Shown in pieces: positions 9,944 to 20,196 of a DNA stretch of 59,447 bases. The notes beneath the pieces are model-generated. The model saw nothing but the letters and a program-made list of their open reading frames with translations. It ran no database searches and was not told the origin of the DNA. The stretch is taken from the NCBI RefSeq assembly GCF_000143415.4, contig NW_003314457.1, positions 19,582 through 79,028 on the forward strand, written 5' to 3'. This DNA is from Selaginella moellendorffii. Its lineage: Eukaryota; Streptophyta; Lycopodiopsida; Selaginellales; Selaginellaceae. The first letter of the stretch is position 1, and every line of letters starts with the position of its first letter. The translations under genes were made by a program, and so were the position numbers.

Positions 9944-11416
9944 TTATTTGGACCGCCCGGCTAGCTGGAGCTGCTGCCTGTTGACAACGTCGTGGTAGTA
10001 GAGCAGCACGCACATCGGCTGCCCGACGATGCAAAAGAAGAACCAGAAGATCATGTTGCCGACCATGGAGCTCTGGAACTTGCGCTGGAGGACGTTGGTC
10101 ACCAGAACCAGCGGCACCTGGAACATGATCCCCAGAAACGCCCAGCCCCGCAGCATGTGGCACGGCACCGCGATGCAAATCTCGTGAAAGATCCCGGAGA
10201 TGACGAACACCACCAGAATGGCGAGCTGCTTGTGGAGGCCCAGCCGGAGGCACGGGAAGTAGACGTGGCGGACGAGCCAGCGGTGGACGGGCATGTTCCA
10301 CAGCCGCCAGTACTCGTCCACCGACTTGGCGTTCCACCAGTCCTTGTAGAACTCGCGGTCGCCGAAGCACAGGATCTCCGCCACGATGTTGAGCCACAGG
10401 TGGAAGAAGCAGTAGAAGAAGCCGAGCCAGACGTAGAGCGTGGGGATGGACAGCTTGAGCACGCGCTCGATCGCGTAGAGGTAGTTCCCCTTGAGCGGGT
10501 GCGTCGAGTTCCGGATGATCGGATTCATGTACTGCCCGATGATGAAGCCCATGAATCCGTTGAAGACGATCCACTTGCCCAGCTGCCGGAGCACCCACCC
10601 GGTTCTAATCCGCGGCGAGCGCGGGTAGCTCAGCTGGTAGCACAGCGTCGGCGCCGCCATGAAGTAGGCGATGTTCTTGAGCGAGATGTTGTCCGGGTAG
10701 TCGATCGCCGGCGCCTCGGCGGGGAGCTCGATCTTGCCACCGTCCTTCTTCACCGCGCGGATGTCGGCGTTCGTGTGCGCGTAGGAGACGAGCTTGAGCC
10801 AGCCGGTGACGGCGATGAGCATGAGAACCAGCCCCGAGAGGAGATCCGACTGGAACATCTCGATCACGTAGATCGGGTAGAGCAGCGCGGCGGCGAGGTT
10901 GATCAAGTGGAGCGGCGCCACGGCGGTGGCGGGACGGCGGGCCTTGATCTTCTCGATGACATAGGCGGCGAGGGGGAAGATCAGCAGGGAGAGGCCACAC
11001 ATGAGGAGCGGCCAGTCCTTGAGCGACTTGGAGCTGAAGAGGACCTCGGCCTGGATGAGGAGGCCATACTTCATGAGATTCTCGATGATGAGCCGGCTGT
11101 TCACCGCCACCAGCACGACGATGCAGAGGTTGAAGAGGCCGGCGTGGCTCTGCGTGAAGATGGCGTCGGAGCTGAGCGGGCTCTCCTTGCTCCGCCGGTG
11201 CGCCGGGAGCGAGGGCCGCATGGCTTGCATGGCCGCCGCGAGGAAAAGGAGGAGGAGGAGGAGAATCCAAGCGGCGGCGAGAACAAATGTACCTGCGCGG
11301 AGGGATCGGCGGATCCAGCAAGGAGCGGGGAGGCGCAGGCGCAGTAAATTCTCATGCCCTGGCGCTCCGGGCTTCCTCCTGAAAGCTGGACATAGAGGAA
11401 CCCTAGAAATTCCCAA
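9944..11416 (-). CDS. DGAT1: Diacylglycerol O-acyltransferase 1 (MBOAT family), single exon
   Basis: An uninterrupted minus-strand frame matches plant DGAT1 from ESPLSSDAIFTQSHAGLFNLC to the C-terminus (GQPMCVLLYYHD). It carries the FYKDWWNAKS motif near residue 355, the SYPRSPRIR segment, and the presumed catalytic His in SGIFHEI near residue 411, all within many hydrophobic helices. The enzyme makes triacylglycerol from diacylglycerol and acyl-CoA in the ER. The true start is uncertain. The first ATG (11416) adds a 62-residue leader with an Arg-rich part and a hydrophobic run not known in DGAT1. ATG 11230 (MQAMRPSLPAHRR) would give 428 residues. Either way the usual long hydrophilic N-terminal region of plant DGAT1 (about 100 residues in Arabidopsis) is short or replaced. 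No intron interrupts the frame, unlike the many-exon angiosperm gene. Confidence 0.93.
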   Translation of the reverse strand: MGISRVPLCPAFRRKPGAPGHENLLRLRLPAPCWIRRSLRAGTFVLAAAWILLLLLLFLAAAMQAMRPSLPAHRRSKESPLSSDAIFTQSHAGLFNLCIVVLVAVNSRLIIENLMKYGLLIQAEVLFSSKSLKDWPLLMCGLSLLIFPLAAYVIEKIKARRPATAVAPLHLINLAAALLYPIYVIEMFQSDLLSGLVLMLIAVTGWLKLVSYAHTNADIRAVKKDGGKIELPAEAPAIDYPDNISLKNIAYFMAAPTLCYQLSYPRSPRIRTGWVLRQLGKWIVFNGFMGFIIGQYMNPIIRNSTHPLKGNYLYAIERVLKLSIPTLYVWLGFFYCFFHLWLNIVAEILCFGDREFYKDWWNAKSVDEYWRLWNMPVHRWLVRHVYFPCLRLGLHKQLAILVVFVISGIFHEICIAVPCHMLRGWAFLGIMFQVPLVLVTNVLQRKFQSSMVGNMIFWFFFCIVGQPMCVLLYYHDVVNRQQLQLAGRSK

Positions 11417-11524
11417 TTTTAGGGTTCTTGGGCAGGGGAGAGTTAGGGCTCTTGGGCATTAGGAAATCCCAACTTTTAGGGTTCTTGGGCCAAAGTTAGG
11501 GTTCTTGGGCAGGGAGGGGCGAGA
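11417..11524. promoter_or_regulatory. Very short divergent promoter with telo-box-like repeats
   Basis: The 108 bp between DGAT1 (if it starts at 11416) and the SF3b4-like gene hold four copies of a TAGGG(T/C)TCTTGGGC-type unit (about 11421, 11443, 11477 and 11497). The TAGGGTT core is the plant telo-box, common upstream of genes for RNA processing and translation. No clear TATA box is seen. Confidence 0.55.
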
Positions 11525-12436
11525 ATGACCAAGGTCGTGGCCGGCGCGGGCGCCAATCTCCTGTCCCAGCACGCCAAGGAGCACAACCAGGACGCGACCG
11601 CGTACGTGGGCAACCTGGATCCCCAGGTAACCGAGGACATCCTGTGGGAGCTCTTCACGCAGGTGGCCCGCGTCCAGAGCGTCTACATCCCGCGCGACAA
11701 GATTACCACCGCGCACTCGGGCTACGGCTTCGTGGAGCTGGCCAACGAGACGGCGGTGGACTACGCCGTCAAGATCCTCAACAACTGCCGCCTCTACGGG
11801 CGGTGCATCCGGATGAGCAAGGCCTCGCACAAGGACGAGAACGTCGGCGCCAATCTCTTCGTGGGCAACCTCAGCCGGACCGTGGACAACTATCTCCTGG
11901 GATCCATCTTCAGCGGCTTCGGCCGCGTCGTCTACTCGAGCGTCGTCCACTCGGACGACCAGACGCGGCCCGGCTATGGCTTCGTGCACTACGACTGCTT
12001 CGAGGCGTCGGACCTGGCCATCGAGAGCATGGACAAGCAGTTCATCGAGAACCAGCAGGTGAGCGTGTCGTACGCGCGCAAGAAGGACAGCGGCGAGCTG
12101 CACGGGTCGCCCGCGGAGCGCGAGATCGCCGCCAAGAACCCCGACCGGAAGCCGCACATCATCCCCAAGTTCCAGCCGCCGCTGCCGCCGCCCGAGGCCT
12201 CCGCCGCCACCGGGGGGTACTACCATGGTTACGGTAGCGGGGTGCCGTACACGGTGATGCCGCCGCCGCCCCCCCAGCAGCACGACTGGTCGCACCACCA
12301 CCACCACGCGCAGGCGGCGCCGCCCGCGCCGGCGGTGGTAGCGGCGCCGCCACCGCCGCAGGGGCAGTGGTTCCCGTCGCCAGGGGCGCCGCCACCGCAC
12401 CAGGCGTGGATGCCACCACCGCCTCCGCGGATGTAA
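11525..12436 (+). CDS. Splicing factor 3B subunit 4-like protein (two RRMs), single exon
   Basis: A 303-residue protein with two RNA-recognition motifs. RRM1 (about residues 25-100) has AYVGNLDPQV and SGYGFVEL. RRM2 (about 112-190) has LFVGNLSRTV and PGYGFVHY. The linker and the sequence after RRM2 (VSYARKKDSGELHGSPAEREIAAKNP) are diagnostic of SF3b4/SAP49. A Pro-, His- and Ala-rich tail follows, as in the family. SF3b4 is part of the U2 snRNP SF3b complex and contacts pre-mRNA near the branch site. RRM2 departs from the canonical sequence (e.g. SRTVDNYLLGSIFSGFGRVVYSS), so this may be a diverged paralogue. The gene has no intron and is very GC-rich compared with the AT-rich repeats further on. 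It diverges from DGAT1. Confidence 0.9.
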   Translation: MTKVVAGAGANLLSQHAKEHNQDATAYVGNLDPQVTEDILWELFTQVARVQSVYIPRDKITTAHSGYGFVELANETAVDYAVKILNNCRLYGRCIRMSKASHKDENVGANLFVGNLSRTVDNYLLGSIFSGFGRVVYSSVVHSDDQTRPGYGFVHYDCFEASDLAIESMDKQFIENQQVSVSYARKKDSGELHGSPAEREIAAKNPDRKPHIIPKFQPPLPPPEASAATGGYYHGYGSGVPYTVMPPPPPQQHDWSHHHHHAQAAPPAPAVVAAPPPPQGQWFPSPGAPPPHQAWMPPPPPRM

Positions 12437-12640
12437 GGTAGCCACTTTTTTTCTTTTCTTAGAGTTGTGGAAGCTCTAGCAGAGCTTTGGATGAAAGACT
12501 GTATGCTATAAGTTTTGTCCAGGAATCTATCTCCAAAAAGTTTGGAAGCTGTATATGCTTCAACCGAGAAGATAGATCATAAACCAAGAACAAAAGCAAA
12601 GAAATGTACGCACAAACAGGAGTTACAAAGTTTCGAAGAT
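12437..12640. other. 3' flank between convergent SF3b4-like and TTI1 genes
   Basis: A short stretch between two convergent genes, presumably the overlapping 3' UTRs. A partly repeated 'GAAGATAGATCA(T)AAACCA' segment occurs at about 12567-12588 and again at 12676-12693. Confidence 0.4.
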
Positions 12641-15600
12641 CTACAGCCACAGCCAGTTCCTCATTGCTTCTACGAGAAGATAGATCAAAAACCAGCAAGA
12701 ACAAAAGCAAAAAACTGTTACCTTAGCGAACGAAGTCGAGCTTTCCAGTTTGCAAAGAAGCTCGTATGCACATCTGCGGTCGAGCTTATGCTGGAGCCGA
12801 AAGTCCCGTCCCGCGTACTGCGAGCACAAGGCCTCGGTGTCTGACGTGAGCGGCGGGAGTATCTCCGAGCAGCTTGGAAGACACGGAGACGCAGGAGCCA
12901 CCGCCTCGCCGCTTTCATAAGCCAAGTCCGCTGCCAGGATCCACACGAGATCTGGATCGCTGCTTGATAGAGCACTCGCTGTCTCCGCGGCTAGCTCTTT
13001 CAGCTCCCACTGACTGCAAGCTAAGCTCACCACCGCCCCGGCAACCGTCTCAAAGATTGCATCCAAGGCTGGAGCACTCTTCTTGTCCCCGCTTATAGCT
13101 TTGATGCACTTGAGCGCTGCTTCTTGGACTTTACGAACTGTTCCTGGAGACTCCCTGGTGGCAAGAGCTCGAGTGGCAGGCTGCGCTATAAGCTGGTCGA
13201 GACCGACCCGGCCTCCAGTTACCGGACCGTCTTGAAGAAGCCGTAGAAGCAAAGGCAGGACGTCCTTTTGCAGGCGACGAGCTAGAAAAGATCCACCGCA
13301 TTCGCGCGCAACAAATGCTATGGCACTCAAACATCTTACGAGAACCTGCGAAGGAAAACTTGTCTGCAAACTGGAAAAAGAGAGTAGCACTTAAGCTAGC
13401 TTACCGCTGGGTGTTCACTCCTCAAGCAGCATACTACGTGAGGCCAGATCTGGTGGATGGTAGGAAGAAGCTTGTTCCCGTCGTTGGGGTCCCTGTCCGG
13501 TGTTTCATAATCCAAGTTGCCTTGGGACCTTTCGAAAGCTTGCATGGCTTCTTCCCATCTCAAGTTGCTAGCTTTATAAGCGGCTTCGATCTTAGACAGC
13601 GCTGCAACACCATCCTGTAACAACATCACGGCTCATTAACATTTGCGAACACTCTGTTCAATACCAACCTCTATTATGTCAAGTGCAAGAATCCTCGCGG
13701 GGATATTTTTCGAGGCAAGTAGCGGAGCCGAAGACACAATGCACGAAGATGCCACCGTCAAAACTGAATGGTGGCATCTTTTGTGCTGCAGCAACGTCTG
13801 AATGTTCTGCTCCCCTTCATCCATAGATGATGGCAAATCTGAAAGATAGCTTCGCTCAGAAACGAATACAGTAAAACACCATACCCACCACTCGACGCTA
13901 GTTCAAAGCTTTCATGCCTAGCAGCTCTAGTTATTTCTCGCAGTGCCTGTTATCAATGTGATTAGCTAGTTGATGACGATTTCATACACCATTACCTTCA
14001 GGATTGGAACCGTAAGGTAAGGATGGTGGTGCCTGCCAGGTATTTCCAGTTCCTGGAGAAGACCTCGCATCTAAACCAGGGAGAGTTAAGCAAGTTGAGA
14101 CTTCAGATCACTTACTGGTTCTTCGAGGAGGGGAAGCAGGTCGGCTGCAGCTCCAGTTTGTTGTAATATAGCGGTCAAAAACTCAGGCGCATGAGGATAC
14201 ATTGATATGTGCCTCAGTTGCCGACACAACGAATCCACCACATGATCCAAATTTGCCACTACCAGTTTTTGCACCTAGAAACGGAAAAAAACGAGTTATT
14301 ATCCACAATTTGTAAGCAGAAGCATAACTTACAGAAACATAACCGGAGTGATGGGAAATTGCACGTAACGAAATGCTCGCTGCGTGGGCGACCGAATATC
14401 GGCTACAGCCCAGCTTCTCCAATAGGGGATAAATCACCAAGCCCAAGTAGCCGCTGGTTTCGAACGAGCTTCCCAAAGTCATTCCGAAAATTCCAACACC
14501 TTCAATAAGCACCTGTAAAGCTTTTATGAGACGATCATGCAAGAAATACACAAACCTGTTGAAGTGTTGCATTGTCTTCGAGGATAGCCAGATCACTCTC
14601 GTCACTTCCTTGAGAATCAACTGGAAGATCCCACAATTCTGACACCATGTAATCGTGAAGGACGTCGTCAATGGCGTCACGGACATGTGAAAGAAAGTCT
14701 GCCTTCGGCAGCGGATCCCATTCATTGGATTCTTTACTTCCGAAGAGATTATTCCTGTCCAGCCAAGTTCCAGATGCTCCGTAGATAATCTCGTTCAATG
14801 CGCAAGCTGCAGCGGCAGCAGAGCGTCGAAGCTGGCCACCCTTGTCAGCTCCACTTTCCGATGCACAATCACGGATAGACGACTGGAGGAGTAGTAGCAA
14901 GTCCGCTAAACTTGGTTTGTCGACAGAACCTCTCAAGCTCGAGAAACCAGCAAGTCTCAGAGTGCTTGCCAGTGCATCATACAGCTTCACTTTTCCAGCC
15001 TGCGTGAACCAAGGAGCTGTCCGAGGCAACTGATCATTTGCCACTTCAGCCTCAAGACTCGCTCCATGCGGAAGTGAAATCTCTCGAAACTTGTAGCCTC
15101 CGGATTCAATGTAGCCGGACGATGCAAACGTTGAAGGAAGACTTAGAGATTGTGTCATAATAGTGATGAACCGCGAAACACAAGCCTGAAACATCCGTCA
15201 GCCTTCAATTCCAAAAGATACTCAAATTAATTCAGGCTTACCGGAGATTGAAACAGCGACGTAAAGACAGCTCTGGGGCCTGAGTAATACATTGCGGCTG
15301 CTAGTCGTCGCGCATGATGCAATGCAGAAACTTCATCCGCTGAAATAACAACTTTAGGCAGATCCTCCAAAAGCCTGGATCATCAACTGTTAGGCTTTAT
15401 CACAGTACTTGACTTTCAAACCTGTTGAGAACAGCAGTGAAAGCCGATCTTAGTTTGGAGTCACTTCCGGAATGCGCGAGGAATGAAAGACGGTGACTTG
15501 CAGTGGCCGAAACGGAGCTTGAATCACCGCAAGCAAAGAGCAGCAGAGTTTCCTGACATACATCAGTCATTCCCCAACAACGATCGCTAGCAAATATTGA

Positions 15601-16989
15601 TCTTACCAAAAGCAATGGCATGCAGACTTCCAAGGTCTTCTGGCAAGATCCAATTATTTGCCCGGTAGCTTCCACGACCGCTTTACGTACAGCTGCGACC
15701 GGATGAGCACAAAGCTGAAACCATGTCAAGAAGCTTGAACTGCAAAAAGAAAAGGAGGAAGTTTCAAACGTACCAAGGGAAGAACATCCTGTAACAACTT
15801 GTCGATATGAGATACTGTGTCGGCAAGCCACCTTTCGTGGCACTCTACGCGCATGACCTTTCGATCCTCCATGCTCGTGTCTGCAACCTCAAGCTGATGC
15901 TCATCACGTCGAGTTTCATGTACCGCCTTCTTCGACAGCTTTTGCAAAGCTCCCAAAGCTTCCTGGTCCTGAATGCGAGGAGTGGCGATGTCTGCAGTTA
16001 CTAAACTCCGGGAATCCGCAAGCACGAGAACGAGCAGCTCGGCAATCCCCAGGATCGCCTCACTCAACGACCGGCTGCTGGCAGCTGCTCCAACGGAATA
16101 GAACTGCGCGGCGGAAACAAAACCCGACCTCCCGTTGCTCACAACTGCACCCTTGATCACTTTTCCAAGCCCGCTGGCAACACCGGGAAGAAAAAACGCG
16201 AGAGCATCGGGCGATGCAACCTGGAAGAACTCTATTCAGCAAGAGAAGAAAAGGAAGAACTTGAATCACCTTCGTCACGACGATTCTAAGCGTTGCAAGA
16301 GAGTCGGCTCGTATTGATCCACTCCCCACGCCAGCTCTTGCAGCCTCGGCATGAGAGATCTGCAAGAAGAATCTAGTCACACTCAAGAGAAAAACCACAC
16401 AAAAATACCTGGAGTAAGACCGAGAACAAATGGCCGATGGCGGCGGCCATCTCCTCCGACCGCATTCTCTCCGCGACATCTCCCTGAGGAGGCAAATGCT
16501 GGAACATGGAAGCCAGGCATTTGACAACCCCGTGGCGGAATTCTTCCGACGCCTCGTCGGGCGTGAGCATGGCCGCGCCGACGAGTTTCCGCAGCAGCGT
16601 CGCCATCTCCTGGATGTCTTGGACGGGGCATTTCCGCAGCAGAATCTCCAAACACGCAGCAACTCTCTCCGCCAATCTGTCGCTCACGATCACGGGCTTG
16701 GATCGCACCGCTACGCCCTTGGCTCGCAGCACCACGGCCGCGTCGATGAGGAGCAGCAGTGGGAAGAGCGCACACCTGACGATTCATCCCAGAATGAGGG
16801 AGAGAGAGAGAAAGGGGGGGATTTTCACTTTGCTTACTGGTAGCAGCTCTGGAGAGCCGATGCCGGGAGTGCCTCCAAAACCTTCTCGAGGGCCTCTGCC
16901 GCCTCGATCGCCTGGCCCTGCGCCTCGATGCCCGCGGTGGGAAGCTCCAGGAGCTTCGTGCACAGAGGCCGGAGCGCCGAAGAGGCCAT
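12641..16989 (-). CDS. TTI1: TELO2-interacting protein 1 (TTI1) homologue, HEAT-repeat protein
   Basis: Fifteen exons on the minus strand: 16838-16989, 16409-16775, 16270-16359, 15774-16220, 15607-15714, 15422-15552, 15242-15374, 14556-15185, 14333-14512, 14116-14274, 13996-14070, 13889-13946, 13669-13838, 13405-13614, 12641-13345. All junctions are GT-AG, introns are 43-62 bp, and exon lengths keep frame throughout (about 1204 residues). The start is MASSALRPLC. The protein is a helical HEAT-like solenoid. The segment DHVVDSLCRQLRHISMYPHAP followed by LLPLLEEP resembles a conserved part of TTI1, as does the ALNEIIYGASG segment. TTI1 joins TELO2 and TTI2 in the TTT complex, which stabilises PIKK kinases such as TOR, ATM and ATR. 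The extreme C-terminus is uncertain: a possible donor (AAG|GTAACAG at about 12722) could shorten the last exon, and the final ~25 residues look unconserved. Confidence 0.85.
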
Positions 16990-17547
16990 CATTCACATTT
17001 TTAGGGTTTATACAGAGAAAAACTTAAACCCTTTTGCCCAAGGTGCTAACGATTTTGTAAAAATGCGGTTTTGCGATAAATTATTAACATACTATTACTT
17101 AACAGGATTTTCACTTGCGCAATACCCTAATGGACGAGTCACTCCCCACATTCTTGCTCTCAAAAGCTTCCATGGAACTTTGATCTTGGAGCAGGGTTGA
17201 TCTTTAAAAGCAGTCTAGGACCAATCAACTGGGAAAAGAGGCTTCCTTGGATCAAGCAGACGAATTGGCTAGATCTTTTGCTCAAAAGTAACGGAGCTGG
17301 CTGATCAGAGAGAGCGAGAAAGAGGCCAGATCCATTTATTTAACGATTACATCAATACGGACTTCTACGCATTCATATCCAACAAAAAAGAATCTTTTGT
17401 GAGAGAGAAGTGTTTGGACGTCAGTACACATGGAAAGGCAAAAGGAACACGGGTTGAATACTGAAAGCAACACCTTGACTGCTGGGCTCATTCAATAACA
17501 ATATCTCATCACAATATAAGAACAAAGACCGAGACACAGAGCAAGCA
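16990..17547. promoter_or_regulatory. Divergent intergenic region TTI1 / carboxylesterase
   Basis: A telo-box-like TTAGGGTTTA lies at 17001-17010, just upstream of the TTI1 start on its strand, with AAACCC at 17026-17031. An AATATAAG at about 17513-17520 sits 28-35 bp before the carboxylesterase ATG. No gene is seen between. Confidence 0.4.
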
Positions 17548-18490
17548 ATGGCAAGTGTTGCGGATCTACAGCTTGATGGTCTGGTCATTCACCAAGATGG
17601 TTCATACACTCGTGGAACAATCCCAACGAGTCCGGCAAATCCCGATTTTGTGGATGGAGTGGCCTCGAAAGATCTGACAATTGAGGAGGAAAGCAATCTG
17701 TGGGTGAGGGTATTCTGTCCCCAGCAGAAGCATGAATCTGGTAAGCTGCCTATCCTATGGAGGTGGGTTCATTCAATCCAGCGCTGATGATATTGGATAC
17801 CACCACCTTTGCGAGGATTTTGCAAAATCGGTGGTTGCACTTGTGGTCTCCGTGAATTACCGGATTGCACCAGAGCACCGCTTGCCAGTTGCTTATGAGG
17901 ACGGATTTACCGCTCTGAAATGGCTTCAAGCAGTGGCCAAGAAGGAAGTTACCGCGCCCTGGCTGTCGGACTGTGCTGATTTTACCAAGGTTTTCGTGGT
18001 GGGCGATAGCGCTGCAGGGAATATTGTTTATCATGTCATGAAGCGAGCTTCAGCGAAGAGTGGCTCGGATTTGAAGCCACTGGTTCTGGCTGGCCAGATT
18101 CTCATCCAGCCGTTCTTTGGAGGTGTTGAGCGGACTCCCCCTGAGCTCGTCGAGTTCAAGCCTGGCCAACTTACGACTGAGTTGTGCGATGTGTTTTGGA
18201 AGTACACGCTCCCAGATGGAGCCAACAGAGATCATCCATACTGCAACCCAATGGTGGAGCTCCCCCATGCTCTCAATGATGCGGATATGCCAAGGACACT
18301 TGTTGTGATCGGGACCGCTGATTTGCTCCATGAAAGGCAGCTCGACTTTGCAAAGAAAGTGAAGGAGATTGGCATCCCAGTTCAGCAGGTTGTGTTTGAG
18401 AATGCAGGCCATGCGTTTTACATGACTGAAGGACAGGAGAGAGTGAAGCTTGTGGAAGTTCTGACAGAATTTGTAAGTCAAGAGATATAA
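17548..18490 (+). pseudogene. Carboxylesterase (plant CXE, hormone-sensitive-lipase fold), broken at HGGG
   Basis: A single-exon plant CXE-type alpha/beta hydrolase. It begins MASVADLQLDGLV with the family's DGVASKDLTI and LWVRVF segments, then loses frame at about 17757. It resumes one frame over with GGGFIQSS, VNYRIAPEHRLP, the nucleophile motif GDSAAGN, the acid in GTADLL and the catalytic His in NAGHAFY, ending FVSQEI. At the break the sequence goes from CTGCCTATCCTA straight to TGGAGGTGGGTTC. The family normally has ILVYFHGGGF here, so about 11 bp are missing, including the first His of the oxyanion-hole HGGG. No plausible intron fits, since the gap would be only about 22 bp. The rest is well preserved, so the loss looks recent, or is a sequencing or assembly error. 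Confidence 0.8.
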
Positions 18491-18602
18491 TACAAAACAT
18501 TTGATACCACTTTTTAGCTCATGAGCTCAGAATTCAATAAATCTAATTGTCTTTAATTCTTCATTTATTATTTCAAAAAATGTCTAAATTTTGTTTTGAG
18601 TC

Positions 18603-19305
18603 TTACAAATAATCGCCACAGGAGCACTGTCCATCTCTAAAAATATGGAGCCTGCTCGCATACACTCCTCCAGCTTGGAGATGATTGCCGTGGCTTTTTG
18701 ACAATCCTGGCACACTCTCAAATAACTGACGACACTTCCTGGCTTGGAATTGATCAACGCACAAGGGACTGCAAGCTTCTCGCTGTGCTAGGCACATCCT
18801 CTTTCTCGCCAACATCCTCGCAAAAACTTTGCTCCTCTCATCAAGCTTGCCTGTGCTCGAGTATATGTTGGCCATGAGAACATATGCCGCAGCACTGCTC
18901 GCGTCGAGCTCCACCAACGACTCGAAAGCCACCTCCCTCACGGCCACATTCTTCCATTTACACACCCCAAGCAGCGTCTTCCAGAGGCATGGATTCAATC
19001 ACGTTTACTGCCCTGGGTTGCGAGGCCCAGCATACGTAGTGCTCTTTCCCTGGAGAAATTCCAAGCTTGTTGCTCATCACTGTGAAATACTTCCTTGCCT
19101 CTTCGACCAGACTGGTATGGCTGTAAGCGCTCAAAACCGACATGAAGGTCTCGGACCCGTCACTGCACTGGAAGATGGAGACCATGCCTTTCAAGCGAAA
19201 CATGGAGACATGGTGCCCTTTTTGGCTCCAGGCCTCTATTCTCTCCAGCATCTCACACACCGGCAATACATGATATCCTGCTATCATGGATCCGCCAATA
19301 GCCAA
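18603..19305 (-). pseudogene. DYW-class pentatricopeptide repeat protein relic
   Basis: Minus-strand fragments resemble the C-terminal part of a plant DYW-type PPR protein. SVLSAYSHTSLVEEARKYF is a PPR repeat. PLEDAAWGV and WKTLLGVC match the E-domain region. AAAYVLMANIYSSTGKLDE is followed by a degraded DYW domain ending FRDGQCSCGDYL, where the family has ...CSCGDYW. The fragments are in different frames (break at about 18990) and no start or earlier repeats are present. Intact members edit RNA in organelles; this piece cannot. The final W to L change also argues for decay. Confidence 0.75.
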
Positions 19306-20020
19306 GAGGTTGACAAGAATATTTTAAGACTATTCTGGCACAGTTAAGGTTTTAGTTATTAAATAAGTATTTTAAACCAAATTAATAAGTTTAATAATAT
19401 TTAGATCTGTGTAAACTACCAGTATCTAATCTTAGTGGCAATAGTTGCTATTTAATAGAGGTTTTGCCTTATCAACTAGTTTACAGAAGAAATTATTATT
19501 TTAAAATTTAATACTTAGTATTTATATTAATTATTTAAGTTAGCATTCTCTAATTTATAATATATATTTATTTAAAGTTTTCATTGGTTTGCTTAAGCAA
19601 ATCTGTAAGGGGATTGGGATGGTAGTGGATATACCTAGAATATGCTTGGATGTTCTAGGATATTCTACCATCTAATAGTTGTTATTCATTTAGATTAATC
19701 TTGTATTTATAATTTATAAACATGTTTATAATTTATAAACTTTCTTAAACCCTTTCTAGTATATTCTTTTTTATTCTATCATCTAATGGTTGATATGCAA
19801 TAAGATTAATCTTGTATTTATAAATTACAAACATGCTTATAATTATAAACTTTATTTGATCAATTGGATTAATAAGTAAGAATAACATTATTATTAAGAA
19901 AACCAAGCGTTCCTACATGCAACACATAGCACTTTATTATTACTATCAAATCCCAGTCATAAGTAATGTCCTATGTTATTTTAGATGTAATTTATAAATA
20001 AAAATTTATTTATATTATAT
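19306..20020. other. AT-rich spacer before the gypsy element
   Basis: About 700 bp of very AT-rich sequence with no gene. It contains an imperfect ~120-bp direct repeat: the 'ATTAATCTTGTATTTATAA' segment at about 19692-19710 recurs at about 19803-19821, each followed by 'ACATG(T/C)TTATAAT'. Confidence 0.5.
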
Positions 20021-20196
20021 TGTGAGGTTCAAGTATACGGCTACAATGCCATATACTAATATTAGTATAGTGGGATTTTGGTAGTTGTCAGATTAGTTTC
20101 AATCTGAACCACTCGCTCCTGTATATAAGCTAAAGTTTTTGGGCTAATTGATATGCATATTTTCTATATTCCCTTTCCATATTCCATGCACTCACA
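20021..20196 (+). repeat. 5' LTR of Ty3/gypsy element 1
   Basis: This 176-bp repeat starts TGTGAGG, ends CTCACA, and matches 25757-25932. It has a TATA-like CTGTATATAAGC at 20119-20130. ATAT flanks both outer ends (20017-20020 and 25933-25936), a possible 4-bp target-site duplication. Immediately downstream, TGGTGGAGGTG at 20198-20208 sits where a tRNA primer-binding site is expected, but it does not match initiator tRNA-Met. Confidence 0.9.

Noticed and set aside
9992-11347. 451-codon plus-strand open frame
   Set aside because: It lies exactly opposite DGAT1, is rich in Glu, Asp, Arg, Val and His as expected for an antisense shadow of a GC-rich gene, and has no domain.
11459-12445. 328-codon minus-strand open frame
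   Set aside because: Antisense shadow of the SF3b4-like gene. Its Arg/Val/His-rich composition follows from the complement of GC-rich codons.
17721-17760. Intron in the carboxylesterase explaining the frame change
   Set aside because: The only GT...AG pair in position (GTAAGCTGCC...GGAG) would be about 22 bp, too short to splice, and would remove conserved sequence.
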